This document shows, piece after piece, positions 44,722-57,275 of a stretch of DNA of 64,000 bases. A program made the translations under genes and the position numbers. The stretch lies in NCBI GenBank assembly GCA_022266195.1, contig WHVY01000002.1, forward strand, positions 15,205,001 to 15,269,000. The letters are read 5' to 3'. Origin of the DNA: Tetranychus cinnabarinus. Taxonomy: Eukaryota > Arthropoda > Arachnida > Trombidiformes > Tetranychidae. The first letter of the stretch is position 1, and the number at the start of each line of letters is the position of its first letter. The notes beneath the pieces were generated by a model. The model was not told the origin of the DNA and did no database searches. It saw nothing but the letters and a program-made list of their open reading frames with translations.

Positions 44722-46056
44722 ATGAGTTTAAATTTTCAGTTTAAAATTGGTTTCCTTGATCGAGGTACACTTGCAATTTATGATCCTCTTAAAAATAGAT
44801 ACATAGATGGTCAGATTGCTCGGTTCATGAATAAACATTTAGAGCGTCTTGCTTCGGTTAATTTCACTGTTGTTGTGTTCGGTGAACGCGTATATGGAGA
44901 TTGTGATTCTGTTAATTGTACTGGCCTTATGGGACGCATTGAACGAGGTGAAATTGATTTAGTTGAATTTGGATCTACATTCGCAACAATTCCCCTTTCA
45001 ATTACTGGACTGAAACCAGGAACAGTGGTTGGTGATGTTTCTTGCAACATTTTCTCAGCTTTACCCGAAACTGGAACAACTCGTGAAGATGTCTTCAAAT
45101 CACTATCGATATTCAATTTAGATGCAATTATATTCTTGTCTTTGCTTTTCCTGTTTCTTTTTTCAATTCCTTTCATTCTGTGTTACTTCAAGTCCAACTT
45201 TTGTGAGTTTAAGACCAACTCTCCACCGATTGTCTGGCCTTTGATTTGTGCAATTTTGCGACAAGACTTGTCGAAACAAGCTCTATTTTACACTCACACT
45301 CTGCGATTTATTTGGATGTCAATCATTTTAATAATATTTTTAATGACAGCACTTTATACTGGTTCGTTTACTACAGATCTTGCAGCTAAAGTGCCCATTA
45401 AAACGATTGATTCACTAGAAGATGTTGCAGACTCCGATAGGATTCCATTCTGGATGGAAGATCCATTTTGCAGAACCTTCGTGAATAGCAACCCTTCTCG
45501 TGCTGGGCAAGAGATCATGAGGCGAGCACAGTACATAACATTGGGAGATTCTTTCGGCCTATTTATGGAACAACAGATAAAAATAGAAGAATATGTCTTT
45601 TTTAATAATCCATATTCGATGAAACCAGTGCGACTAGGCAATTGCGTAAAAAATGTAAATCGCCCAATGCCACAATGGCATCAATCAACTGGATCATTTC
45701 CCGTCTATCCATTGTTTTCAATATTAAATTCAAAACTATCTCCTGATGCCACCAAAATCATCAATCTATTAGGCGAGAAAAACTTCCAAAGTCACGTCGA
45801 GTTTCATCTCCTGGATAAATGGAATTCGTACCTTTACAAGATGTTAGATCCTGAGCAAAAGTCTGGCTGCTTACATAAAACTTTTATCAGCTCCAAACCT
45901 GCTTTATACCGTTTCAATCAACTAGATGTTCAAAATTATAAGCTATTCTACAATTGCTTCTTATTCATGATTCCGATTTGCCTGTTTAGCCTGATCGGTG
46001 AATATTTGTACTCCTGGATAAACTTCACTAATCTCAAAACCAATTCAAACGTTTAA
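44722..46056 (+). CDS. Ionotropic-receptor-like channel (iGluR fold), IR-like 3
   Basis: Single exon, 444 aa, opposite strand to its two relatives. It shares CDSVNCTGL, the M1 run of Leu and Phe, the pore PPIVWPLICAILRQ, M2 ending YTGSFTTDLAAKVP, TIDSLEDVADSDRIP, WHQSTGSFP and the final membrane helix before GEYLY. It is more diverged than the other two are from each other. It starts MSLNFQFKIGF without a signal peptide, after an in-frame TAA. The intact frame and conserved motifs argue for a working gene. A relative with a different ligand is likely but unproven. Confidence 0.75.
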   Translation: MSLNFQFKIGFLDRGTLAIYDPLKNRYIDGQIARFMNKHLERLASVNFTVVVFGERVYGDCDSVNCTGLMGRIERGEIDLVEFGSTFATIPLSITGLKPGTVVGDVSCNIFSALPETGTTREDVFKSLSIFNLDAIIFLSLLFLFLFSIPFILCYFKSNFCEFKTNSPPIVWPLICAILRQDLSKQALFYTHTLRFIWMSIILIIFLMTALYTGSFTTDLAAKVPIKTIDSLEDVADSDRIPFWMEDPFCRTFVNSNPSRAGQEIMRRAQYITLGDSFGLFMEQQIKIEEYVFFNNPYSMKPVRLGNCVKNVNRPMPQWHQSTGSFPVYPLFSILNSKLSPDATKIINLLGEKNFQSHVEFHLLDKWNSYLYKMLDPEQKSGCLHKTFISSKPALYRFNQLDVQNYKLFYNCFLFMIPICLFSLIGEYLYSWINFTNLKTNSNV

Positions 46057-46109
46057 AATTAAATAAATTAGATTCAATAGTAATGTATTAGGCCAAGTTT
46101 CAATTAATT

Positions 46110-46115
46110 AATAAA
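46110..46115 (+). terminator. Polyadenylation signal of IR-like 3
   Basis: AATAAA about 55 bp after the stop. Confidence 0.4.
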
Positions 46116-47667
46116 GGAAAAATTGATGATTATTTTCATTGTCACACATTTATTTATCAATCTTCGGGGATCGGTTCATTTCAGATGGATGATTTGACTC
46201 GGTCAACTTTTACGAGAAAACTCGATAAATTTCCTTCTCTGTTGCTTGATTGAATCATCATTATTTACACTCACTTAATAAAAGATATTCATCACCAATT
46301 AACAGCAATTAAACGTTGAAAAAACTAGACAGAAATCAATAAAAGCACTGAGCAAAATTTGGAATTCCTGATCATTGTCTTATTCATTTTTGAAAGATTA
46401 ATAACTTGGTAGACTATGAAAGGTCCACTGGTTAGATAATGAAGATTTTCTGGTTTTCAGATGTTTCAATAGAGCTTATAAAAAATTTACCTTTGGAGCG
46501 TTTGCCATCGCTTGAGCGTGTAACTTCAACTTGATCCAATGACCCAAATAGAGCTCAATTATTTTCTTATTAAAATTTTAAGTCATTTAATTAAATTTTC
46601 AGATATGTTACTGTGATTTACTGTAAGTCAATTGTTTGAAGAGCTAGAGTCAATCACACACCTGAAACAGCCAAAAGGCTGAACATATAAACTGCTGTGT
46701 CAGCTATTGTCAGTAATATTTGAAGCATTTAGCATCAAGCAGTCAGAATCATTTTTGACGGTGAAATTATCATATGATCGACTTAAGAAGTTGAATGACC
46801 AAACGGCCATAATACGTGGTTTGAGGGCTATGAAAACATTTAACTTTAGAGCATAAATGCGGCCAAATGTGACAACAACGCAACTTTTGATGCGGCCTTA
46901 CACGGTCTTTTGATGCCATCTTTCATCAAGTTTTTTATAATTTGGTGAGGGTCCATTTTGGTGGCGGACACTCTTCTTCGGAGGTTTGACTGTTGTGCTA
47001 ATTGTCACTCAAAATTGAAGTGATTAGATCAACTCTGTCCCTTAACTAGTTGTCATCAATAGATGGAGTTAGTGAGTCTAATTTGAACGTAATTTCTTTT
47101 TTGTCAATATGTGGAGCCACTAGCTTCAGCAAGTTGTTTTTCAATCCAAGTTACACAAATTATGTTAAATTTACGATAATTTACATTAATTTAAGCTTAT
47201 TATTTGATCGTGTCGATAGATTAAGATCTTCAATATTGAGATTTTTTCAAAATTTTAAACTGTCCGTTTCTTAAAATTGAAGAATAGCCGACTTGATAAA
47301 TAATCCGTTAAAAGCGTCGTATTTCTTAGAGTTTCCCTCGCTTCATTTGTGCATTTAATAATTTTTAATTCCTTGCCTGATTAAGGTCAACTTTACCATC
47401 GGCCCATGTAAGTTGAGATCATCTTTTATTAGAGTTATTCAAAAATGTATCGAGAAACTGTTTCTAGGAATGTTTGTTCCATTTTTTAGCTTTATTGTAA
47501 ATTGCTGATCATTCACAGCAAGTCGTAAAAAGTCTTGTAATTTTAATCCTATTTCTCTTATAATACTTTATCTTTTATTTTCCCTGCATTTCCATCTTTA
47601 TGTTTTTTACCCAATTTCATTTATTTTTATTATTTTTCATTATTTCTTTTCTCTTTTACAATTATAG
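46116..47667. other. Intergenic, no gene seen
   Basis: AT-rich with no coding frame above noise; the 74-codon frame at 47050-47274 has no recognisable features. It ends in a long pyrimidine tract (47560-47667). Confidence 0.5.
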
Positions 47668-47908
47668 ATCATTTTACAATTTGTTTAGATGTGTATTTAA
47701 GCCAGCCTCAAATTATCAGCAATGGATCCAATGGGCTAAACTCAAGTCGAATCTTCATCAATTGGGGGAAAAAACGTTAACTGACTCTCTCGCTAGAGAC
47801 CAGCGTGAGTTGAACAAGATTAATCGTATTTTGGGCTTTGCTGAATGCAACTTTTTTTGGACTAAGATCTACATCATCAAGGAAAACCATGAAGGAGAAA
47901 GTGGATGA
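47668..47908 (+). other. Candidate exon, unrecognised
   Basis: A strong pyrimidine tract ending TTACAATTATAG precedes about 75 codons of non-repetitive, charged sequence (SNYQQWIQWAKLKSNLHQLG and following, to LNKINRILGFAE). This is unlike the low-complexity surroundings. A second possible acceptor lies at 47688 and a GTGAGT donor at 47805. No family recognised; coding status uncertain. Confidence 0.25.
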
Positions 47909-48266
47909 AAAATAAAGACAGAGACAAGAGAAAGGACCATCAAATGAAATGAAATATAAAAAAACAACAGAAAAGAAGGAGACAGAGAAATGAACTAAAA
48001 TCGTGTTTTATACATATACATGTTGTACAATTGGAAAGTTTGGTTCAAAGGAATATTACTTGACCTGAGAAAGATCATTAGGATGGTTTTCCATTAGGCC
48101 GACATTGTTTGATGAATTGTGTGATTGATGAACCGATCATGCTTACTGTAAAAAAATTAGAAGAATGAGAAAGGGAGAGATCCTAAAAAAGCCAAGGTGC
48201 ACTTGACCTTACCGTTGTTTTTTCGTCGAGTTGGTTCTCTTTTCTCTCTCCATCTTCATCATTTAG

Positions 48267-48411
48267 ATTGTCTCTATCATTTGTCCAGTCTCACTCATCG
48301 CCTTCAAAACGATATTGATATAAACAGAGTCTCAGATGAGGTGAAAAAAAGGTACAATTTCAAGTTAGCAAGGGATACAAGCAAATATGATCCAAGTCTA
48401 CTGAAAATCAA
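48267..48411 (+). other. Candidate exon, unrecognised
   Basis: Acceptor TTCATCATTTAG and donor CAAGTAAGC bound 145 nt, open in one frame. The peptide is charged (NDIDINRVSDEVKKRYNFKL). It does not join in frame with a good reading of the next acceptor (48483), so a complete gene cannot be built. Confidence 0.25.
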
Positions 48412-48483
48412 GTAAGCATCATTCAGCCAACTAAAACAACATTTATCATGAAAATGTCTAATTGTTATTTCTCCTTTTTTTAG

Positions 48484-48747
48484 GTTTTACTCGTTTTTTA
48501 CGTTTTATTTTGTTCACCATTAATCTGTTGGCTCAACTCAAGGAAAGGTCAATAATTGTGTACACACACAATTAATTATCAATTGTCATTACCAGAAGGT
48601 GACAATCCAATTTGTATTACCGAACTCACAGTTGAATTCATTTGTACAAAGGCAATGGCACAAGTTGGCTGGAATCCAGAGAGATTGTGTATTACCAAGA
48701 AACAGAAAGAGAAAGTAACTTGCCATGATTGTCATCTCGGAGTGTAA
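48484..48747 (+). other. Candidate coding stretch, unrecognised
   Basis: After an acceptor-like TTTTTTTAG, a 63-codon frame (48556-48747) reads SLPEGDNPICITELTVEFIC and ends TCHDCHLGV, with six cysteines. The composition is protein-like, but there is no supported link to other exons and no family match. Confidence 0.2.
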
Positions 48748-49326
48748 ACATGGTTGTTTTCAAGCGTAATCACTGTAATTAATTATATACTCAGTGACAT
48801 GGATCATCATTTATACCCATTATCAATATTCATATTCAACATTACTTATGGATAAAAAAAGAAGAGACGTAAAGACAAAAGAGAAACAACAAATAGGAAA
48901 AATGTTGAAGATAAAAGGAAATGCAAATGAAAATATTGAAAGGAGCAAAAAAAGGTGAAAAGGCTATCAAGAAATGGAAAAAAGATGAAAGCCAAAGCAG
49001 CAAAAAGTAGCAAAATACTCAGTCTACATCAAAGTCTCAAAGGTAATTTTAGGAAAGAATTGAAATTAATGGGCAACAAACAACAATTCTGAATGTAATC
49101 TGTAAATATAAAAACATATAGGGTGATAAGCATAACAAAATTTTTTTACTTCTCATTTTCCTTCATCATCATCATCATCTCATTCTTATTTCTCTTTCTT
49201 TTCTTTCAGATTCTGAATCTGTTGTTTACAGTTAAAAATGAGAAGGAAAGCAACATGGTAGAAAGATTATTGGAAACAATTGAACTATGAAAATGATAAC
49301 CTGCCAATGCACACAGTTTGGTATTA

Positions 49327-49539
49327 CAATAGTGGTCAGGGTAAAGTTGCCAAAAAAGAGTCAGTTTTGAGTTAATTTTCAGGTTCCACCATCTCGAGCA
49401 TATTTAGTTTGTAGAGATAAATCAAAGCTTCAATAGAGAACTGAAAAAAACAAAGTTCGATCTTGGAACTTTCATTTACTGTTAGAGAGTGACTATGAAA
49501 AAAATTCCGATTTTGTTAACTTGACTCTGGCCACTACTG
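49327..49539. mobile_element. Tc1/mariner-type MITE, diverged relative
   Basis: Ends CAATAGTGGTCAGGGTAAAG and CTTGACTCTGGCCACTACTG are imperfect inverted repeats (about 30 bp), with TA on both sides. The interior shares GAGTTAATTTTCAGG, CCATCTCG, GTTCGATCTTG and GTGACTATGAAA with the element at 37911. Confidence 0.65.
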
Positions 49540-51446
49540 TATTACAAAACACAAAACATACACCAACTTATAAAAAGTGAACAATGGATGAACAGAAGCT
49601 GCCTTGATTGGTCAAGACGTAGTAAATTTTGTTTCAAAATTTCCAGTTATGTTCAACATCCAAGAAAAAGGTAACTGATGATGATGCTGGCCTACAAAAA
49701 GGTGAAAAAATTTACCCAAAAAAGAGATATTACTAGATGAACAAGTTTAAGTTGAGAGAAAACAAAAACAGATATAACTCATTTTGTTCATTTTAATCTT
49801 TAGTTTCATTTTTTTTTCTCTCCTCTTTCAGGTTTACGAAAAAAAATTTAACTACATGATGTATCCAACAATTTACCTTGTGAGTTATTAAATTTAATGT
49901 TACCCTGTGTGCATAGCCATTAACCAAGTCCTACCAAATGACCTCTCAAACCTTATTGTTACCCTTCTTTCAGCTCTTAGTTTAAACATTCTTCATCACC
50001 ATCATCATCATCATTACTGCTATTATAACTATTTTTTTTAATATTGTTTTTTTTCTTCTGTTTTGTTATTTTATTTTTTTGAATAGTTTACTTGGATTCA
50101 TTTGAGCAGGAAATAATTCTCGAACCGGGAATGGGATTTGTTTTGTTTTCTCCCTTTACTCCCCTCTGGATCCTTCAACTTGTTTGTTGTTGCTGCTGTT
50201 TTTTTATTTTTAAGGCAATTTCATCTCAAAATGACCTGGAATTGCCATTAGGTCATTGACTGAATCAGTTTCAACTCCCTTCAACTCCCTTTTCAACTAT
50301 TTGTGTTAACTTTATCTTTTAGCTTTTCTTTAAAATGATAACAGGCCAGCAAGGAGAGGAAGAAGAAGAAGGAGAAGAAGACGATTTCATGATGATAACT
50401 GATAAGGAGTTTCAGCTTACTCTTTGTCTTTTCCAATGTATTTCACTGTTTTCAGTATTTCTCTATTTTTTCCCACTCACTTATCAATTTTTCTTTCTCC
50501 TTCTCTTTCGTCATTAGAATCAACTTAAAGAATGTGTTGGAGATTAGGAGCCTTTCGATATTGAACGATTAAAGACGATATGGACGATAACAACAGGAAA
50601 ACACCAAAGTGAAATGTTTCTTGATCTAATCACGAATTAGTTTGTCTCTTCTGTTGGAAAAGAGTATCATTTAAAGTGAAAGAATCACCAAAATTGTCTG
50701 AAACAGATCAACAATGGATAAAAGAAAGGGAAACTCTTCAGAGCATGGGAAAAGATGAAAACTTGGAAAGAGAAAGGAAAATTTTTCAACAATTCGTCTC
50801 TTCTCTTTCTACCTTCTTCTTGCTGCTTCTTTACCTGTTTCTTGTTGTTGGATGAAAATGACTCCATCGTCAATAAAAAGACACCTTGGGAGTGAAAATA
50901 GATTGACAAGGAGTATAATTTACTCTCAAATAATTTATCATGCTGATGCATTATAAATTAATATGTTGTAAATAGATTATAGTCAGATCTAACAGGATTG
51001 GTGCCGAAGGAAAGAGAAGAAAAAAATGAAGAAGATGAAAATGATGAGTAGGAGGAAGAAGAAGAGGAAGAGAGGCGAAAAGAATCGAGGATCCATAATG
51101 ATGCTACTTTAGATTGGTAGTGATGGAAGGAGAAAATTGTAAAAAGGTTAAAGAGGAAAAGTGAATTATAAAGAAGCAAAAGAAGGAGCCAACTTTAAAC
51201 TCTATTAACATATTCTAGGATGAAACATTCTACCTGATGATTGCAACTCTATACTATTAATCTTTTAAATTAAACAAAATACAGGAGCAGGTAAAGTAAA
51301 AGCCTAATCTTTGATTCAATGTAATTTTCATAATTTATTATAATAATAACAGTATTCATTCAACTTTACTCTGTATCCTTTCAGGTTCAATGGTTAAGGT
51401 AAACTAAACGGCAAGGGAAAGAGGCAAGGAAAAGGCAATCCATATA

Positions 51447-51471
51447 ATGATGATGATGATGATAATCATAT
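51447..51471. repeat. (GAT)n microsatellite
   Basis: Uninterrupted ATGATGATGATGATGATAAT array in the gene-poor region. Confidence 0.8.
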
Positions 51472-54204
51472 TAAGTCAATCATCTCATCAATTAACTAAA
51501 AGGCATATCAATTAATTTTATTGAAGCAACATCAATCAGTTGGACAATCGCGAAATGATCAGGATCAATTAAGGGTGGCAATTTAATTTCTTTCCAATCG
51601 TAAGTAAACTACAAGAGTGAAATGATTGAGCCAATATTATTAAGTAATCTTTATAAGGTTTGATGAAAATAAAATGATCCAAGCAAAGTAAACCCATTGG
51701 TAACTCATTTTGTATTAATAGGTTTAAATGTGTATTTACTTTTTATTATTATTAACATTTCGTTTTTTATTTTCCCTCTTCTCTCTCTCTCTAAAGGTAA
51801 ATTAGTTGCGTTTTAGGATTGGATTCAATTGGGTGGTGACTGTGATTAAAGAAGGAAAAGGAACATATAATCAATGAAGAAGACGATTAAAGACGATGAG
51901 GAAGAGCAAAGAAAGGAAATGAAGAAAAGAATTGGAACCAACACTTGCAATGAAAAGGACTGAACACGATGATGAGAAGAGATTGAAGGAAGATGAGCCC
52001 AATGAATGAATCAAAAGTATCACAGTTTTACAGCCAACGCCGTCAATAACATGAAACATGGTAAAAAAACCAAACTGATACAAGCTGGAAACAACAACAA
52101 TAACAGTAAAAAAACATAACTATGAATAAGACTGTCTATGAGTATCCATTGGGTGAATGTTGTTTTTTTTTATATTTTGGTAAATATCTCGTGACAGACA
52201 TTCATTAAGAGACAATGAGAAATGAATAACAGTGAAAAAAAAGTAAACTCTCTGATGTATGTATATTGGTTGTAATTTAATTGAACACAATTGGGAACTG
52301 ATTGGTAGATCTATAATAGTATTTTATACCTAATATTCATTGAATGAAAGGTTGAGGGAAAAATAATTTTGTTAACCTTGTTTTCTGATGATACTTTTTC
52401 GTATTTCATATTTTCCTTTACCATTTATATTAATTTCAAATACTAATGACGAGTTTTCCTCTTCTCTCCTTAGAATCAGAATTTCAAGTGAATGGTAAAA
52501 AATGACCGCAAAACAGGAAACCAAACAAGTCATTGGACAAAACACTGATTAGCAAATTGTTCTTAGTCGCAATGAAATGGTGAAGTTCCACTAATGATTG
52601 AAACAAGTTGATGATGATTGTCATGATAATGTTGATGATGAGAATCATGTCGATACTGGTTTCTCTCCATTTTAATCGTTGAACGTTTCCATTAATTTAA
52701 TCTTATTCTACATTCGATTCCTGATTTTTTACTCAACCAATATTTGACACATTAACTTACAATGAGGTTTCATTGAAGTTTACTGATAATAATTGTAACC
52801 AAAGCCATCATCATTATCATTGGACAAGTTTATTCAACTTTCATGTTTTCTGACAATCAAGGTTCAATCATTAAGAATTGCTTTCAGTAGCATTTTTTGT
52901 CTGTTTAATCAATGCTGATCATCATTCAATCAGCTTATCATTTGCTACCGCAAAAACTTCTGTTAACTTTCCCATTTTCTTGCCTCAACTAAACCCAAAT
53001 TAATGTAACAACTAATGAAATTCACTCTCTGAATCTCTTCCCTTGCGATAATTATCTTGACAATATTAATCTTGATTACTTTTATTTTCCTCTCTTTCCT
53101 CTTTAATCAACTAATTTAAATTCCTATTTCAGACAACTTCAATTGTTGAATCTCAAACACAATTATAATGAATCTTTTATGATAATATCCATCGAATACT
53201 GTTGATGTATTTATCATTAGTTTTACCTGATAAACCATTAATCAGGATCATTAATTGTCCATGGATCAACACTTACTTATATTTCACTCTTACATTATTA
53301 TTTTATCCTTAAAAGTAAAATAATAAGAAATGAAAGTTGATATCTTTCAATCATAAATGGCAATCATTATAATCAATCTTACGTCAATAGTAAAGGCAGA
53401 TATAACCTCCAAAAAACGATAACCAAAGTACCAAGAATAAGAAGGAGAAAAAAGCTAAAAAATAAAACAATTATAATATTACAATGAAACTTCAATCAAT
53501 AATAAACATTTATAAAGCAAAGGGGAATTGAAACTTCCCTTGAGAAAGATAAAATTGACTCCCAGCTTTATCGTATTATTTTAATGCATTGATAATAATA
53601 TTAACTTGTATGTTAATGCCAATGCATCAACATAATAATAAAATGTTGCAAGAATAAAAAAGTAAATTTTCTCTTAAAAAAAGTCAATTTAAATTAATGT
53701 CAACCAAAGTAATTACTATTACAATTAAATCATCATTTCTAGTTAATTTTGATTTACGATATTCTCCCAATTTTACTTGGAGTCAATGTTTGGTGAAATC
53801 TGGTGAAGGCAATGTCAAGGAAACAAATTTCATCTTAAATGTTGGCATAATTTGAATTTCATTTCAAGCTCTATATCAAGACATTATAATATTGAGATTG
53901 AAAAGTCGACTTTTTAAAGTTTCGAGTAAAGACATTATAATATGTTTAATGTACATAATTAACATTTAAATTTAGTCGCTCAATGTTATCAAATTTCCTC
54001 CTATAAGCCATGAAAATGAATGCAACACTTTTGTATAGTTTACTGTTCAACATTTACAGGGAAGCTCATTATGAAAATGATAATCTCAACTGTTAATAAT
54101 ATTAATAATAGTAAATAAGGAAGAGTAAAGAATGAAAATAATAATATAAAGAAGAGCCTCAAGTTATTCTCAGCAACTCAATACATCAAGAGTTTGAAAA
54201 AAAG

Positions 54205-54262
54205 AAGAGATGAAGACGAAGATGATGATGAACAAGAAGAAGAAGAAGAAGAAAAAGAAGGT
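54205..54262. repeat. (GAT/GAA)n purine-rich array
   Basis: GATGAAGACGAAGATGATGA followed by a long AAGAAGAAGAAG run, all purine-rich on the plus strand. Confidence 0.8.
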
Positions 54263-55801
54263 GAAATGAGAAAAGATTTTCTGTTTTTTTCAACTAACAT
54301 CAAGTAGATATATTTATGTTTGGGAATGCGGAAAAGGGATGGTGACAGTTATTATACAAAAGTTTGATGTTGCTTAAAAAAGGATGATTATGATGGCGAG
54401 AGAAGAAAAAAAAAGATGCAAAAAGTTGTAAGGAGTTAAGGATGTTGATGATGATGATGGTGAATAGTGAAGCACAAGCAAGGCTTATTGGGTGTATGAT
54501 TGATGCTGTCAGGGTCGATATGCCCCATGGGTAAACACAAATATGGATGCTCACTGATAAAAGAGAGTTTCTGAAGACAACGAACAAGATCAATGAGGAC
54601 GGAATAAAAGAGAGAAAAATGATGCTCAAAACTTTTCTTTTCTTTCATTTCGCAGTTATCTTTTTCACATTCATTTCTCATTCCATTCATATTCATCTAT
54701 ATGCAGATGAACATTGTTCCTCCAATTGTCTTCAGATTTAATCTTATTGCGCTTCCAATTTCTTCCATTTTCACCAAAATCTTTTTTCATTTGGAAATGC
54801 TCGTTATTTCTGTTTGAAACAGATTCGATTTGAAAATCGAAATAAAGTTATGAAAATCGTTTCGAATGGGAATATGAACTTCTCCTGACCTTCTCGAGCT
54901 TTTGATCTTTGATAGAATTTTCGTTATTACGATCAGATTAGGAAAATTATCCAGCAAATTTCTTGTCTTTGATTGTTCGTCATTTGAACATCTGATTGTA
55001 GACGACTCAATATCCAAGTTCATTGTCTATTTAATTCTAGCATAGAAACGTAGAACTGGTGAATGGCGAAAAATCGATTTCATTGAATTCGATGTGAATC
55101 ATGATTCATGATGACTCGAGTGTTTCGTTGGAGAACAAGTTTTCTTTAACTATAATTTACTTGATTCGAATGATTTGCCAATTTTTTCCTTTCGATTTAA
55201 TTGATGGTATTCATTAGATTCAATTGCTTTGTTGGATTTTCCGAGTTAATCTGAAACTTCAATTTGAACAATGAAATGAACAATTTTGCTCGGAAAATTG
55301 AAAATTTAAATTATCCATTTCCAAGAAAAGGAAAAATATAATTGAGTTTAAAGTTTATCAATTTATTAATAGTTGTGATAATATAATACAATTTTTACCA
55401 TGAAATAATAAGATAAAAATATTATCTAATTTAAAATTGATTGGAATCATCTTTTATTTATAACATTTTATTCCTCCTCATTTTGCTTTATTGAAACAAT
55501 TTTTGCTTCAATTGATTTACCAACAAGCAAAGAGAGAAGAAGGAAATTTTCCAAATTAAACTTTAAAACTAATTAGCATATCTAAATCAATCAACAATTA
55601 GCAAATTAATCAGTCGAGAAATGTATTCAGAGTAAAAGAATTGAACTTTTACCTTTGATTGAACAAGAAGAGATGAAAAAACAGAAAAAAAGAAACGTCA
55701 AGAGAAACAAAAGGAAAAATTTAATCACTTTTTTGATTCTAAAATTAATGATAAATTGAGTTTCCATGTATTTATAGGTGAAAGAGGTTGGGAGGGAAGA
55801 A

Positions 55802-55831
55802 AAGCTGATGATGATGATGAAGATAATGATG
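55802..55831. repeat. (GAT)n microsatellite
   Basis: Run of GATGATGATGATGA followed by AGATAATGATG. Confidence 0.75.
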
Positions 55832-57246
55832 CCTATAGTCTGATGATGCGTGATTAGAAGCATTTAAGGCAAAAGGATTGTAATCAGTAAGAGTGGTCAA
55901 GACACAAAATTTAAGGCAAAAAACAGTGAGCCTCGAGAAGGGTGAATCTGGAGTGAGAATGGGCCAAGAAGAGCGCAAAGATGAGAGAATGAAGATGAGA
56001 ATGAAAAAAAGCAATTTACCATTATTTTACAACAATTCATCAATTGGAAAACAACATTTCTCTCTTTCCCCTCACTCACTCACTCTGGACCTTATTTTTC
56101 CTCTCCATTTTCATGGTTCCCTGAATACAACTGATTTTGAGTGAGAAATGAAAAAAAAACTGATGATCAACTTTTAAACCAAATTAAGGACTAAACATTG
56201 ATAAATGTTTAGCCCAAAATGAAAAGCAATGAAAATTGGATGAACATGATAAACTTTGAGACAGTTGAGTGCATAAAAAAGTTGTTTTCCTTGTCTTTTT
56301 AGCTCTCCAATTTCCAGTTTCCAATGATGAAAAAAGTTGCAGATTTTCATCGTTAAACATTTTCTAACGTGACAAACTAATGAACATTAAACATTATCAT
56401 TATAATAGGCCATCATCAATATATTCATTATAATGATTAGTGGCATTTAACAGGGCAACAAGCAAGGAGAAGGAGAGAGAAGAGGAGAAACCTCAATTGA
56501 AGGTGTTTCACATTTTTACCTTGTTTTACTGTTTCATCAGTTTCAACTCTTGATGTCCATTTGGACTTTGATAATGACCATTAACAGGGAATTATTAAGA
56601 AAACTATTATTTTGTAAATCTTTTTTTACTTTCATTTTCAACACTTGAAACCTCAATCATTAACATTTTCAGACACAAATCCATAATTGTCTTTTTCTGG
56701 ATGGAAATGGCAACAACTATTGATGAATAAATGAAAAACATTAGAATAATGAAAGAAGATGAACAAGATTTAACTGAGCATTTGACAATAATATCTGTCA
56801 ATTTCATTCTTTTCCCTGCCTCATCATCATCATCATTCTCATCTTTATCTTAATCTTCTTGGCATCAAACTAAAGTAATCATTTTCCAATATTTGACAAA
56901 CACAGAAGAAAAATCATCTTGGATTTTAAATGAAAAAAAAGACTCGAGAATCTGCAAAGAAAATGAAGCGAAAAATGAGAGAAATGATGAAAAAAGGAAA
57001 GAAGGAAAAAGAAGAGAAAGAGAAATGAAAAAGTCTCGAGAGTTTTGAAGATTTAATATTTTGCTCAGTATTATAATAAGAGATGGACCCAAATTCAACC
57101 CTCTTCCTTTTTTTTTAAAAAAAACTCAAAAAACTCCCCAAAAGTCGAATGAACATGTCATCACCACAAAGTTTCTTGATCATCATCATCATTATTATTT
57201 GAAAGACACTGATACAAACAAAGGCCGTTGGTCGATTTTTTATAAA

Positions 57247-57275
57247 CAGTGAGAGAGAAGAGAGAGAGAGAAGAG
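57247..57275. repeat. (GA)n purine tract
   Basis: GAGAGAGAAGAGAGAGAGAG and continuing purines. Confidence 0.75.

Noticed and set aside
50958..51179. Ser/Phe-rich minus-strand frame, and many similar ones to 64 kb
   Set aside because: Low-complexity translations of purine/pyrimidine tracts, without domain or splice evidence.
54787..55023. 78-codon minus-strand frame in a patch with more CG dinucleotides
   Set aside because: Composition is more gene-like than its surroundings, but there is no motif, no splice context and no partner exon.
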